Source: Symbiodinium natans
Lineage: Eukaryota; Sar; Dinophyceae; Suessiales; Symbiodiniaceae
Assembly (NCBI GenBank): GCA_905221605.1
Contig: CAJNDS010002673.1
Span: 252,584 to 316,583, forward strand
Length of the DNA stretch: 64,000 nt
Reading direction: 5' to 3'
This document shows, one piece after another, positions 21,355 through 33,300 of this stretch; the first letter of the stretch is position 1; every line of letters starts with the position of its first letter. The translations under genes and the position numbers were made by a program. The notes under the pieces were generated by a model. It was not told where the DNA came from, searched no databases, and saw only the letters and a list, made by a program, of their open reading frames with translations.

Positions 21355-24300
21355 GCAAGGCCAGACCGGTTGTCAAGTGCTACAGCGCACCCCCAAACCT
21401 GCATGTAGGTGTCTGTCTGCTAAGTTCCCAAGAAGCCCTGCACCCTAAACCCTAAAGCCCTGCACCCCCAAAAGGCGGCACCAGCAAGGGCATCTTTCTC
21501 CTTGCGGCCGACCTGCCTCCTCCTGGACCGAACCTGGGCTGGCAAGCACCGGGGTTTAGGCTTTGGGGTTTAGGGTTTAGGGCTAGGGTTTAGGGTAAAC
21601 CCTAAACCCTAAACCCTAAAGGACCTTCGGAACTAGACTATTATGTGTCTTACCCCAACCTTCAAACATGTTGACCTGTGACTCTTCTCTCTTCTCTTTT
21701 CTGGCGGGGTGGGGGGGGGGGGGCTTGAGGGTTTAGGGTTTAGGGTTTGGGGTTTGGGGTTAGGGTTTAGGGTTTAGGGTTTAGGGTTTAGGGTTTAGTG
21801 TTTAGGGTTTAGGGTTTGGGGCAACCGGACCTGTGGCTTGGGATGTTCCCCCTTATACTAGCCGTCCTTAGTAGGGATTATAGTCAGGTACTAAGTAGCC
21901 CCGATTCGAATCCCTATGAGGGACTGTTAGTTTAAGGGGGGGAACATCCCAACCTATGACTCGTATCCTCATCTTTGGTTCCCTAAACCCTAAACCCTAA
22001 ACCCTAAACCCTAAACCCTAAACCCTAAACCCTAAACCCTATTTGGGACAACCAAAGAGACTCCTCATGCTAAAAGAGGCAGCGAGACGCTGTGATCCTC
22101 CGCCTTTTTGGGTCACCCGACCCGCGGCAGCGACATGGCCAAAGGGTACTTTGAGGGTTTAGGGTTTAGGGTTTAGGGTTTAGGGTTTAGGGTTTAGGGA
22201 GAGAGAAGCGAATATCTATCTTCCTTCATTCCGGTCATCTGTTGGGCCACATGGCTTCTCACTCCTTCACTTTGGCTGTGTTTCTTGTTGCCTCGCATGC
22301 GGAGGATTGACGGGCTCGGTGGCGCAGATACTCTGACCAGCAAGCTCGTCTCCAGCTTGAATTTCGATTGACCATTCTTGTTGCCGCTAGCGTCAGTCTG
22401 TTCATGCCTGATATGTACTGAAAGCCACGGGCAGATGTCAGGGTCGCCGCTTCTGCCGTTTGAGGCATATCCCAGCATGGTCAACTGAGTCTTTCCATTC
22501 TCAGGCAATCATTGCTCCGCCATCGATACCAACAGCAGCCGCCCAGCTCGTTTATCTAGGTAGTAGCTTGAGAAATGCCTCCCCGAAACCCCTCAACACA
22601 AAACCCCCAACCCCAAACCCTGAATCCCAACCGAAATCCTCGGCCCCGTAATCCCTGCCATAGTTTTCTCGAAGTATGGGTGCCTCATGCGTGAGCTCGT
22701 CCTTTCGGGCGCGCGTAGGTATACGTGATAAATTTTCAACTCCAGAGACAAATTCCAAGCTCCAAGTACTGTTGCCTCGTGCTTCTCGCGCTCTTCTGGG
22801 CAATCTGTGTGAAACCCTAAACCCTGCACCCTAAACCCTGCACCCTAAACCGTAAACCCTAAACCCTAAACCCTAAACCCTAAACCCTAAACCCTAAACC
22901 CTAAACCCTAAACCCTAAACCCTAAACCCTAAACCCTAAACCCTAAACCCTAAACCCTAAACCCTAAACCCTAAACCCTAAACCCTAAACCTAAACCTAA
23001 ACCCTAAACCCTAAACCCTAACCCTAAACCCTAAACCCTAAACCCTAAACCCTAAACCCTAAACCCTAAACCCTAAACCCTAAACCCTAAACCCTAAACC
23101 CTAAACCCTACACCCTAAACCCTAAACCCTAAACCCTACACCCGAAACCCTGAACCGCCTAAGCAGGCCATACGCTTAAGAGGCAACCTCTGGCGACCTT
23201 CTGATTCTTCTTACTACTGATTGCTTCAGAACCCCCAAAAAACAAAGATGTTCTTCCTGATTCAGGGTCATATAGGGGTTATTTTATTTTTATTTATTTT
23301 TTTTTTTTTGGGGGGGGGGTTCTTAAGCAATTAGTAGCTCAGGGTTGGGATTCGGGGTTGCTTTGCTCGCTAAGCTAAAGAATTGGTAGCCCAGCGTTGT
23401 GCTTCCTTACCTTTTTGGGGGGGTCAAGGTTCCCTTATACAGTAACCAACCCCAAGAAAGTGTACCCTTTATGAGAAAATATGGTTACTGGGCTACCAAG
23501 TGTATTGGTATGGCAAGAGAGGGAGCTCAGCAAAAGCTTGCCAGTGGGATGCCACGCCTCCGCTTCCATGGGTTTGCTGTACCTCTGAGACAGCAGATGG
23601 CAGGGATTCTGGTTTTGAAGCAAAATCGTATATTACTAACACAAGCACGTCCTTGTATAAATATTCATGATAGAACAAGATACAGCAAGAATGAGCCGCT
23701 CAGGATGTTGATTACACCTTCGGCCAAGTCTCCTTCGTCGACGCCAAGGCACGCCTTGCCTGTGAGCGAAAAAGGGCGAGGAATGCCGGTTATCTGCTTT
23801 AGGGTTTAGGGTTTAGGGTTTAGGGTTGGTGAGAGTTTTCCTGCTTTTCTTAAAAACCCTACAAAATAGTTGGTTAGAACCAAACATCGGGCTTAACCGC
23901 CCAACAACTGTAGGCAAACGGAGCTTCAGGTAGACAAAAACACGTATTCTATCACTGAGTGGCCACCAGGAGCAAACAGATGCATGTAGTGCCGATGCTC
24001 CCCACTCCGCTTTTGCATCATGGCACAAGAAAACGTTTAAGGTTTAGAGTTTAGGGTTTAGGGTTTAGGGTTTAGTGTTTTCGGTTTTGGATGTCTGGCG
24101 TCGAGGACTGCCCGGCAAAACTCGCCGAAATCCTTTTGTGATAGGCCCCTGGCCATACTCCAGGCGTTTAACATCGTTTCACACCATGCCCATGGCGGGT
24201 ACACTGGCTTTAAGCACCCTAAACGCTAAACCCGAAACCCTAAACCCTTGACTCCAGCACTTCTCATGCAGGTTGACTATGGAGGCAACTGCGGCAACCT

Positions 24301-27300
24301 GCTTGCAAGAGTGGGCTTGCAGGATTCTGGGCTTTAGGGCTTAGGTTTAGGGGCTTTTCTTGATCTCCGATGCCCACTGCTTAGAGAGCCCTCCATGCCA
24401 AATGAGCCATGAGATTTCGGAAATCCTTGCAGCTACGCACATTCTGCAGCTGAGGCAACATCTCCTCTGCCGTCGGTCCTTTCGCAGTGGATAAAGGGCT
24501 GATTCAGATCCCCCATGATGGGCAACTCAGAAGCAAGTAGAACGGAGCAAAGTCACATACATGTTCGGGACTAGACGGCCTGCTTCGTCGGCTTTCCTAC
24601 CTAGCCACCTCAGCCTGAGACTCACGCCACGTCGCGCATGCCAGGCTTGCTTAGCCAACAGTTGAACTTTTCACTTTTTTGGGGGTTTCCTTATTTGCAA
24701 TTTAGTAGGAATACTACACTACTACAGTTCAACCTTTTTCCCCCCTAAAGCCCTCAACCCTAAACCCTCTTCTTTCTCAATTTTTGGAGAAGTAAGCAGG
24801 AGAACCCATGTTGTGAAGATCCACAACACCAACACCGGGGCTTTGCTGCAGTCGACGGTGCACCTCTCCGAGCCTCAGCTTCAGGGTTTAGGGTTTAGGG
24901 TTTAGGGTTTAGGGTTTAGGGTTTAGGGCTCAACCCATTGAGGCCATGGGGGGGACCCTTGTCCACACTAAACTATTTCGGGTGTAGGGAGGGCCCTGCG
25001 TCGTCTTTTGAAAATTTTGCGCCAGCACCGGTTGCGGCAAACCCCTAAATCCTAAGCCCGAAACCCCCCCAAAACAATAATGCATTCCTGTGACTGCAGG
25101 CTTTCAGCAAGCCTACGGGCAGGTTGCCTACAGGCCTGCCCAGGCCCCAATGGTAGCCCACAGGACAACAGTAGGCCTACGTACAGGCTACCCACAGACC
25201 CACCACAAGCCGATCACGGCTGCCCTTTCTCGTAACCTACCCACAGGCCTACATTTTACAGGCTACCCAGGCCTGCCTCTGTAGGTAGCCTACGTTGCAG
25301 TCACCCTGAATAGTGAGGGCCCGTTGAGGGAGCCTTTCGCGCATGCCAAGCCCTGTCAAGGAAGAAAAAGCTTCCATGGTCGAGGGCGACGTCCAGATTG
25401 CTGGGGCGCCTTGTCTATTTCTGTGCACCCGAACACCCACGTGGAGATGAACATCACATCAAAAGAAGGGTAGGTTGGGGCGAAAGGCAACACCCAGACA
25501 ATTCCAGGTGTTTGGGGGCTGGGTTTAGGGATATCCGGCTTTCTGGGATGGCCTGGCTGCCCCACCCACACCCCCGAACACTCACGCCATTCTTTGGGAG
25601 TAACTCCTTGTGCCCTGAAGCCCTTCAACCTTCTAGGGTTTAGGGCTTCAGTGTTGAGGGTTTGGGGTTTAGGGCTTCAGTGTTTAGGGTTTAGGGTTTA
25701 GGGTTTAGGGTTTAGGGTTTAGGGTTTAGGGTTTAGGGTTTAGGGTTTAGCGCCCCTTCGGGTCCGCAATCGAGCTGGAGGTGCCAGGTTCTGGCGCACC
25801 TGTCGATCTCGACTTCTCTGCCACCTTGCCAGCACGAGCACCTATGGGGGTGTTTAGGGAGGTTTAGGGGGGTTTAGGGTGGGTTTAGGGGGGTTCAGGG
25901 GGGCTCAGGGTGGTTTAGGGGAGGTTTAGGGGGCGTTTAGGGGGGGTGAGGGCGTTGTTTGGTGTTGAGAGTCTAGGATTCTAGGGCCTTTGCACCTAAA
26001 CCAAACATCAAGCCAGGTTCTGCACGCTTTCGGAAGTCCCCTAAGCCCGCTTTCCCGCTGTGAGCTTCATCCTGCTCTTTACACCCTAAACCTCCCCACA
26101 AAACGCTCAAACCTGACATTCATACCACTCGGGCTAAGGGTTTTGGGATGATGTAGGGAATGTGATCACGGCCTGCCCACTTGACTTCATCTGATTCATG
26201 CCCCAAACTCCGAAGCCCCAAGTCCAAGCCCTTCCTCTTCGGGTTCAGGGTTTAGGGGATTAGGGATAAACCTGAAACCCTAGATTCGAAAGCCTAAGCC
26301 CTATGGACACCCCCTGCGCTCTCAAGCCCACGCGCCGGGCCAAGCGCACCCGAAGTTCGGAATTTTAAAGTTTATGATCTTGAGCCCAAACAAGGGCATA
26401 GGGTTTAGGGGTTTAGGGTTTAAGGTTTAGGGTGTAGGGTAGGGTTCAGGGTTTATGGGTTTAGGGTTTCGGCAAGTCCAGGTGTGAGAGGGCTTGGCAT
26501 GTATAGCCCCGAAGCTAGGCCCATTTCAGGTGTGTAGTTTACCCCCCCCCCCCCCCCCAATATACACCTGATATAACTCTTTCTACAACTCTTTACATAA
26601 CTCTTTAGTGTCCCTATGCCTATGTTGGGGTTTAGAGTTTACTTGTGTAGGTTTTACAGGTATACCTCATTCAGAAGCCTGCCAAAAGGTGCCCCACTAG
26701 GCACGCCCTTCCTGAAGTTGCCACAAACGCAAACAACCCAAATTTTCTTTCCCCCTGGAAAACCCTAGGGTTTAGGGTTTAGGGTTTAAGGTTTAGGGTT
26801 TAGGGTTTGTGGTTTAGGGTTTAAGGTTTAGGGTTTAGGGTTTAGGGTTTAGGGTTAACCTGAAAGTACACGAAATCCTGAACCTCAACCCGTCCTCCAG
26901 GCCACACAAGGAAGCGTCACTGGCAAGTTGCTGCCTTCGGGCCAGCCCCGGCGTCTGCACTTTGCTGTTTTGGGTTAGGGTTTAGGGTTTAGGGTTTAGG
27001 GTTTAGGGTTTAGGGTTTAGGGTTTAGGGTTTAGGGTTTAGGGTTTAGGGTTTAGGGTTTAGGGTTTAGGGTTTAGGGTTTAGGGTTTAGGGTTTAGGGT
27101 TTGATTGGTTCGTGAAGCAGCAACCCTCAGCCGCTGTGGTGCAGGGGAATCCGTACATGGTGTTGAAGCTTAGCCTTCAGGTACCCACTGTTTGGAAGTG
27201 GGAACCTCAGGATAGGCTCCTCATCCCCTGGTTCTTAGTGGGGAATTGGGGGGGGGGGGGGGGGGGGATAAGGTACCCACAGAATCCCTTAAAGGGTATT

Positions 27301-30300
27301 GGTAGGGGGATATAGGGTGCCTCATTCCATCATTCCCTACTCGGAACCAGCAAGTCATTCCTGAGCTCCCCACTCAGAACCACCACGAAACCCGGAACCC
27401 TGGCTTCCTTGCACAGGGGTTAGGGTTTAGGGCTTAGGGTTCAGGGCTTAGGGTTCAGGGTTCAGGGTTCAGGGTTTAGGGTTTAGGGTTTAGGGTTGTT
27501 TTTGTTGAGTCTGGATCCTCCACCTGCTGTGGAGGAGGGCCCGGCAATCGATTTCAAAAGTGGCTAGAGTGGCTACATGAAGGTTTAGGGTTTAGGGTGT
27601 AGGGTTTAGGGTTTAGGGTTTAGGGTTTAAAAGTATAGGGTTACAAGGACTCGTACCCGACTTCAGGTGGTAAAATCGGAGCCAGCCGTTGCTTAAAACC
27701 CCCCCAAACCGTGCGGGCTGCAGCGTCGCTCGGATGGAGCCCTGAATAAACCCTAAACCCTAAACCCTCGGTTTTGGAACTTCTGTTCATCACATTTTGT
27801 GCAAAGAGCGCGGGGTTGTGGGTTATGTCCTGAACGCTGACGAACCGAGACCTTCAAGCCTTGCCTTGCTTGTGCCAGAGTGAGGGTCGAGACTTGGGAC
27901 GTCCTCCCTTATACTAACAGTCCTGAATAGGGACTCTTGTACCCCCTACGATAATCCCTATATAATAAGGAGCTGTTAGGATAAGACAAAAACATCCCAA
28001 GTCGAAACTGCCGAGGCTGCTGGATCAGCTCCATGTCCCTGGGAGCCTTGGAGAGGAGCTGATTGAGGCCACGCTGCTGGATGCAGGCGCGCCGCGCGCT
28101 TTAGGGTTTAAGGTTAGGGTTTAGGGTTTAGTGTTTAGGGTTTAAGGTTCAGGGGGCTTCCTGTGCGTAGGATGCGGGGGAACCCTTAACAGTGAACCCT
28201 GGGAGGGTCTATTTTTTCAAGGGTCCCCCTAATCCTATCCCCTAGCCTTAAGGGACCCCCTGGGGCCTTAACGGAAATGTGGAGTCCCTAAACCCTAAAC
28301 CCTAAACCCTAAACCCTAAACCAAACACAATGTGGAGCCCTGCAGCCAGGGACAGCTGCCAGTTACCGTCAAGGGGGGTCAGCGACAGGCTTAACTGTGA
28401 GGATTTCAGGATGGTCTCCTAGCGGTTTCAGGGTTTAGGGTTTGGGGTTTAGGGTTTAGGGCTAGGGTTTAGGGTTTCAGGGTTTTAGGGTTTTAGGGTT
28501 TTAGGGTTTTAGGGTTTTAGGGTTTTAGGGTTTTAGGGTTTTAGGGTTTTAGGGTTTTAGGGTTTTAGGGTTTTAGGGTTTTAGGGTTTTAGGGTTTTTG
28601 AGGGTTTTTGAGGGTTTTTGAGGGGTTTTGAGGGTTTTGAGTTGAGGGTTTTGAGGGTTTCGAGGGTTTCGAGGGTTTTGAGGGTTTTGAGGGTTTGAGG
28701 GTTTAGTTAGATTTAGGGGTTTAGGGTGAAGGTTAGCAGTGGTTGAGCCAAGATGTCTTTTCTCGCAGTGCATCCTCATGAGCCGGTTGGCATGGGCAAA
28801 CACAAATAAGACTTTCCCCGGCGCTGGCGGACTCATTGACTGTGCTTGTGACAGTCTAACTCTAAGCCCCAAGCCAGGATTTTCTGAAGGAACCACAGAT
28901 GATATGAGAACAGTCATTGTGACTATAATGTGCTTTTAGCGAGTTGCTTCTTATTTCCCTGGGTTCCCTCAGCAAATCCGTTTACTCGAAGCGCGAAGCC
29001 CAAACTCCCGATACCTAGCATACCAGGGGGGGAGTTTTGAGAATTGGCGGATGAGTCTGGGGCTCATGACTTGGGTTTAGGGCTTTTGCTTCTGAAACTT
29101 TCCGCTAGGCCAGCCGATGGTGTTCCTGCGCGCCGCAGATCTTTTCAAGGATCGGCCAGAGGCCGCCGGTGTGGGTTGAGGTTTGGGGTTTGGGATTTAG
29201 GGTTTAGGGAGCAGAACCGGGGTTGAAAAAGGGTTGTAGGGTTTGGGGTTTAGGGTTTAGGGAGCAAAACCGGGGTAGGGTGCTCTGGTGCTTTCGCTCG
29301 AAGGGCAGATACATGGTCCCTTTTTCTATGGTCCCTTACCTCCTTTAAGTCAAAGTATTCTGAATCTTAGGTTGCATAGGGTTTGTAAGGGGTATATAAA
29401 GGAATCCCCTTCTAAGGGCCCATATGAACCCCAAACCCTAAGAGTCGGGGAAATGTCTGCTTGAGAGGGGAGCAGCTTCGTGCAGCCGCACCCAAGGGGC
29501 GCTCCCTCAAAGGTTCATGGGCAGTTCTAAGTAGGGTTTGGGGCTTAGGGTGTAGGGTTTAAGGGTTTAGGGTTTAGGGTTTAGGGTTTAGGGTTTAGGG
29601 TTTAGGGTAGATATAAGTTTGGGGTTTAGGGTTGGGTAGTTAGAAGTAGGGCTATAAGTAAAGCAAGCTCTCTTGCAACCTAAACTTAGGGCACTCTCTG
29701 TAGCCCTACTTCTAACTACCCATGAACCTGAAAGTATAGCACAGCTTGCTCTACCCGCGGCAGCATCCTGCTTTTGTGAGGTTGTGCGACCCTAGACTTT
29801 GCATGAAGGTTAAGTAGGGTTCCGAGTACCTTGACCCCATCATGTAGTAGTGGGCCGTTGGCCCACAGCAATTCTACAATGACTCTGTGCTAAGAGGGAG
29901 CGTGGTGTTGAGATATTCAGACCCCCTCAGAATTCAGACCCCCTTAGGAGCGTGGAGACTTTTGATGGTCAAGCTTGGTTCCGTGCGCAAGCGGCAGTGA
30001 AAGTCCCGAAGCCTGAAAAGCGGGCCAGGCCCTGCACCCTAAACCCTAAACCTGCTTCAGCGAGTGCGAGAGTCGAAACCCTAAACCCTAAACCCTAAAC
30101 CCCTAGACGCCGAAACCTACCACGTGTCCTAAACCCTAGCTCATCCTGTGAGGTGGCCGCAGCTGCCCCGGCAGCTCAGGCGGAGGTTGAAGGGATACTC
30201 ATGTTATCCCATCGTTGCCGAGGGTTTAGGGTTTGGCGTTTGGCGTCTGGCAACACCCAAAAGGAGCCCGGATGCACAAGAAGCGCGTTGGGTTTCGGGA

Positions 30301-33300
30301 GGGTTTAGGAAACAGGGCGGCGAGTGAGGATGAAAGGTTTTTCTTAGGTAAATAGGTACCCGGGTGCAGGTCACATTGCACGTTGGGGCTCGCCCGCTTA
30401 CACCAGCACCGTGGTCGTAAAAATCCACAGGCGTGCAAATCAGGCCCATGGACCTTCTCCATAAAACTTAACTGTCCTGGAACCCTACTGAGGTTTAGGG
30501 TTTATAAAGTAAACCCTACGCCCGAAAATTAAGACCGAAATTGCATTATTTGTCTTCTAAGAGTAAGACCAACTCCTTCAAGATCACCCCTGAGAGACTC
30601 CGGGGCGTCACACGCGAAGGGATGGCTTCGAGTCTCAGGGAACACTTGGTGAGTGCTACCCGAAGTCATCCGATTTTTGACGTGACGTAGGACGTAGGAC
30701 CCAGTTACTAATGTCCCTGACTGGCAATCCTACCCCCTGAGGCATAGAACCCCTCCATGTGAAGGTGCTTAAGACGGATGTGGAGCTCTTGCGCCGAGTT
30801 GAGCGCGCCTTGTTCAGCCAGACTTGCTGCTTGAAGGTTCTTTGGGCAGTTAAAAGTAGGGTTAGAAGTACCTTAATTTAGGTTGGAACATAGGTTACCT
30901 GTCTGAGAGCCCTACCTTATGGCTACCCATGAACCTTCAAGTATGCTTGACTCCCAAACCCCCAAACCTTCAAACTCCCAAACCCCGATCCCCCGAACCC
31001 TCAAAACTCCCACGATGAAACCCATGCAGGGCTCGAAGCAAGGTATTGAGGACTTTTTGGGCTTCACTGTTGCACATCCTACGTGCAAGTGGGACCGGGA
31101 AAAGGCATGGTTTAGGGTTTAGGGTTTAGGGATTAGGGTTTAGGGTTTAGGGTTTAGGGTTTAGGGTGTAGGGTGTAGGGTGTAGGGTTTAGGGTTTATG
31201 GTTTAGGGTTTAGGGTGCACATGCGGGGAAGGCATCCGCGGTGTCGCTGCCGTGAAGATGGGCATCGTGCAGCGACTTGCCTGTCTTTGTGCTTCGAGAT
31301 CGCTCGGAGAAGAGCCATCTTGGCCCCACGGGGTTTAGGGTTTAGGGTTTAGGGTTTAGGGTTTAGGGTTTAGGGTTTAGGGCCCTAGACCTGGAGCTTT
31401 TTGATTCTGTGCTATTACTCGTACAATCCTGAAACCGTATCAACCCCAGACCTCCCAGGAATTGGGAAGAAGCCGAGAAGGTCTCGCCCTACACACCATT
31501 TGTGGCAGCCATATCTGCCGCGCCATCGCAGGACGGAGTTTCGTGCATGCAACTCAACTACAAGGTCACGGTGATGGCATTTGAGTTGAACACTTTGCAG
31601 TAACCCAGAACCCTGCCAATGTAGATACGCGTTGTATACCACGCACCCTACCTGTGCTGTCCTTCACCAATGCTTGGTAGCCCAGTGGTACCCTTTTCGC
31701 TTTTTTTGGTTCAAGGTTCCCTTATACCTTTCATATGATATGGTTAAGAATGGCGAAGTAGCTACGCTTGGTGTTGTGCTTCTCCTTCAACTGTGGCGAG
31801 GCTTCCTTGCTCTGCCCTGTTGCAGTGCACAGCATTGTTGGGAAGCGACTGCGCGTGTGCGCGTAGATGCCCAAAGTAGGGTCAGGCCTCCGCAACCTTC
31901 TCTCCTGACACCCTTGTCATGGCACTCCTGAGATGAGGGGCCTGGAGAGAAGAGAGAGATAGAGAATGAGAGAATGGGAGAATGGGAGAATGAGAGAATG
32001 AGAGAGGACGCTGACTTCACATCTGTGTGCGCCGCCTGTCTGCATCGAAGGTGTAGAGATCTAGGCTCAGGGGCGGGGGGTTGGTGTCAGCGTTCGCGAT
32101 AAGGAGTTCACAATTGTCGTTCTCGTTGGGTGTGCGTGTGCGTAGGTAAAATGTTGGGACGGACCATGGGATGCAGCCATATGCCATCCATCCCTGCAAG
32201 CCATCTCGCTACAAATTTCCTCTAAGCAGTTGGTAACTTGGGAATCAGTGGGTCCCTCCAATTGCTGCCTTGAAGCTGAGGTCTTCATGCAGAAGGTTCA
32301 CCAGGCCGCTTGGCTTGCAAAAAGTCACACCCTACAACACGTCACGGGGATGCGTTGGCTTGTTCAAAAGGGCTCCCACTTGGAGGTTCATGGTACTTCT
32401 TAACCAAGTATAACTCTACTTATAACCCACTTGTAAGCCCCTTAAGTGCCCTCATATGGTTATAAGTGCAGTTATAAGTACAGTTATAGTTGATTCAATA
32501 AGTACCCCTAAACCCTAAACCCTAAACCCTAAACCCTAAACCCTAAACCCTATAAAACCCAAACAGGAAGCTCCCAGGCCTACCCGGTGACGGGATCTGT
32601 TGCGACCGCCGCGGCTGCACTCCTGGACGGCAGCATTGTTCACGCAGCCGCGCCGGCAAAGTTGTTGATCAAGGTACTAAAGGAGGGACCCTTAAAAGGC
32701 ACCTTAGGGGTTATGGAATTAGGGGCTACTAAGGCATATAGGGATTATGTAAGGTGTATATATATATATATATATAGGGGTTATATAGGGGAATAAGATT
32801 CAGGACCCTAAGCCCTAAACCCTAAACCCTAAACCCCTCAATTTGACATTGTGGCAGTGCTTCTGGGCCTGGACGGCTTCGTTGCCTGCGAGCCCTCCTC
32901 TTTCTAGCTTTTGATCCAAGGTTTACGGTTTAGGGTTTAGGGTTTAGGGTTTAGGGTTTAGGGTTTAGGGAGTTTAGTCCATGACTGTTGTTCCATCAAG
33001 AAAACCTACATCTGAACCCCTGAACCCTGAGCCCTAAACTCTATATAGCCCTAAACCCTAAACCCTAAACCCTAAACCCTAAACCCTAAACCCTAAACCC
33101 TTCCCTCAGGGGTGGCAAAAAAGCCCTGCATCCCGGACTTCCACCAGCCAAGTCCGCTGGGAATCACCATGGCAGGCGAGCGGGCAGCGTGGTGCTTCAG
33201 AATCTGGCGAAGGTGAGAAACATGCCCAGGCACCCGGTTGCAACGGTTTTTTGGGGGTTTAGGGATTAAAGTTTAGGGTTTAGGATCACGCCTTGTTAGT

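Noticed and set aside
22813-23155. Possible chromosome end or fusion point marked by the longest telomeric tract
   Set aside because: Tracts are internal, in both orientations, inside a gene intron, and dozens of similar tracts exist across the window.
24305-24330. Reading gene F exon 7 on through LLARVGLQDSG
   Set aside because: The alternative GC donor at 24294 joined to 24455 restores NCGNISSAVGPF, which matches the family far better.
30571-30655. Open piece KITPERLRGVTREGMASSL as a gene F exon
   Set aside because: No matching segment in the PrpF family at this point, and the 30153 candidate already fills the gap in phase; left unassigned.
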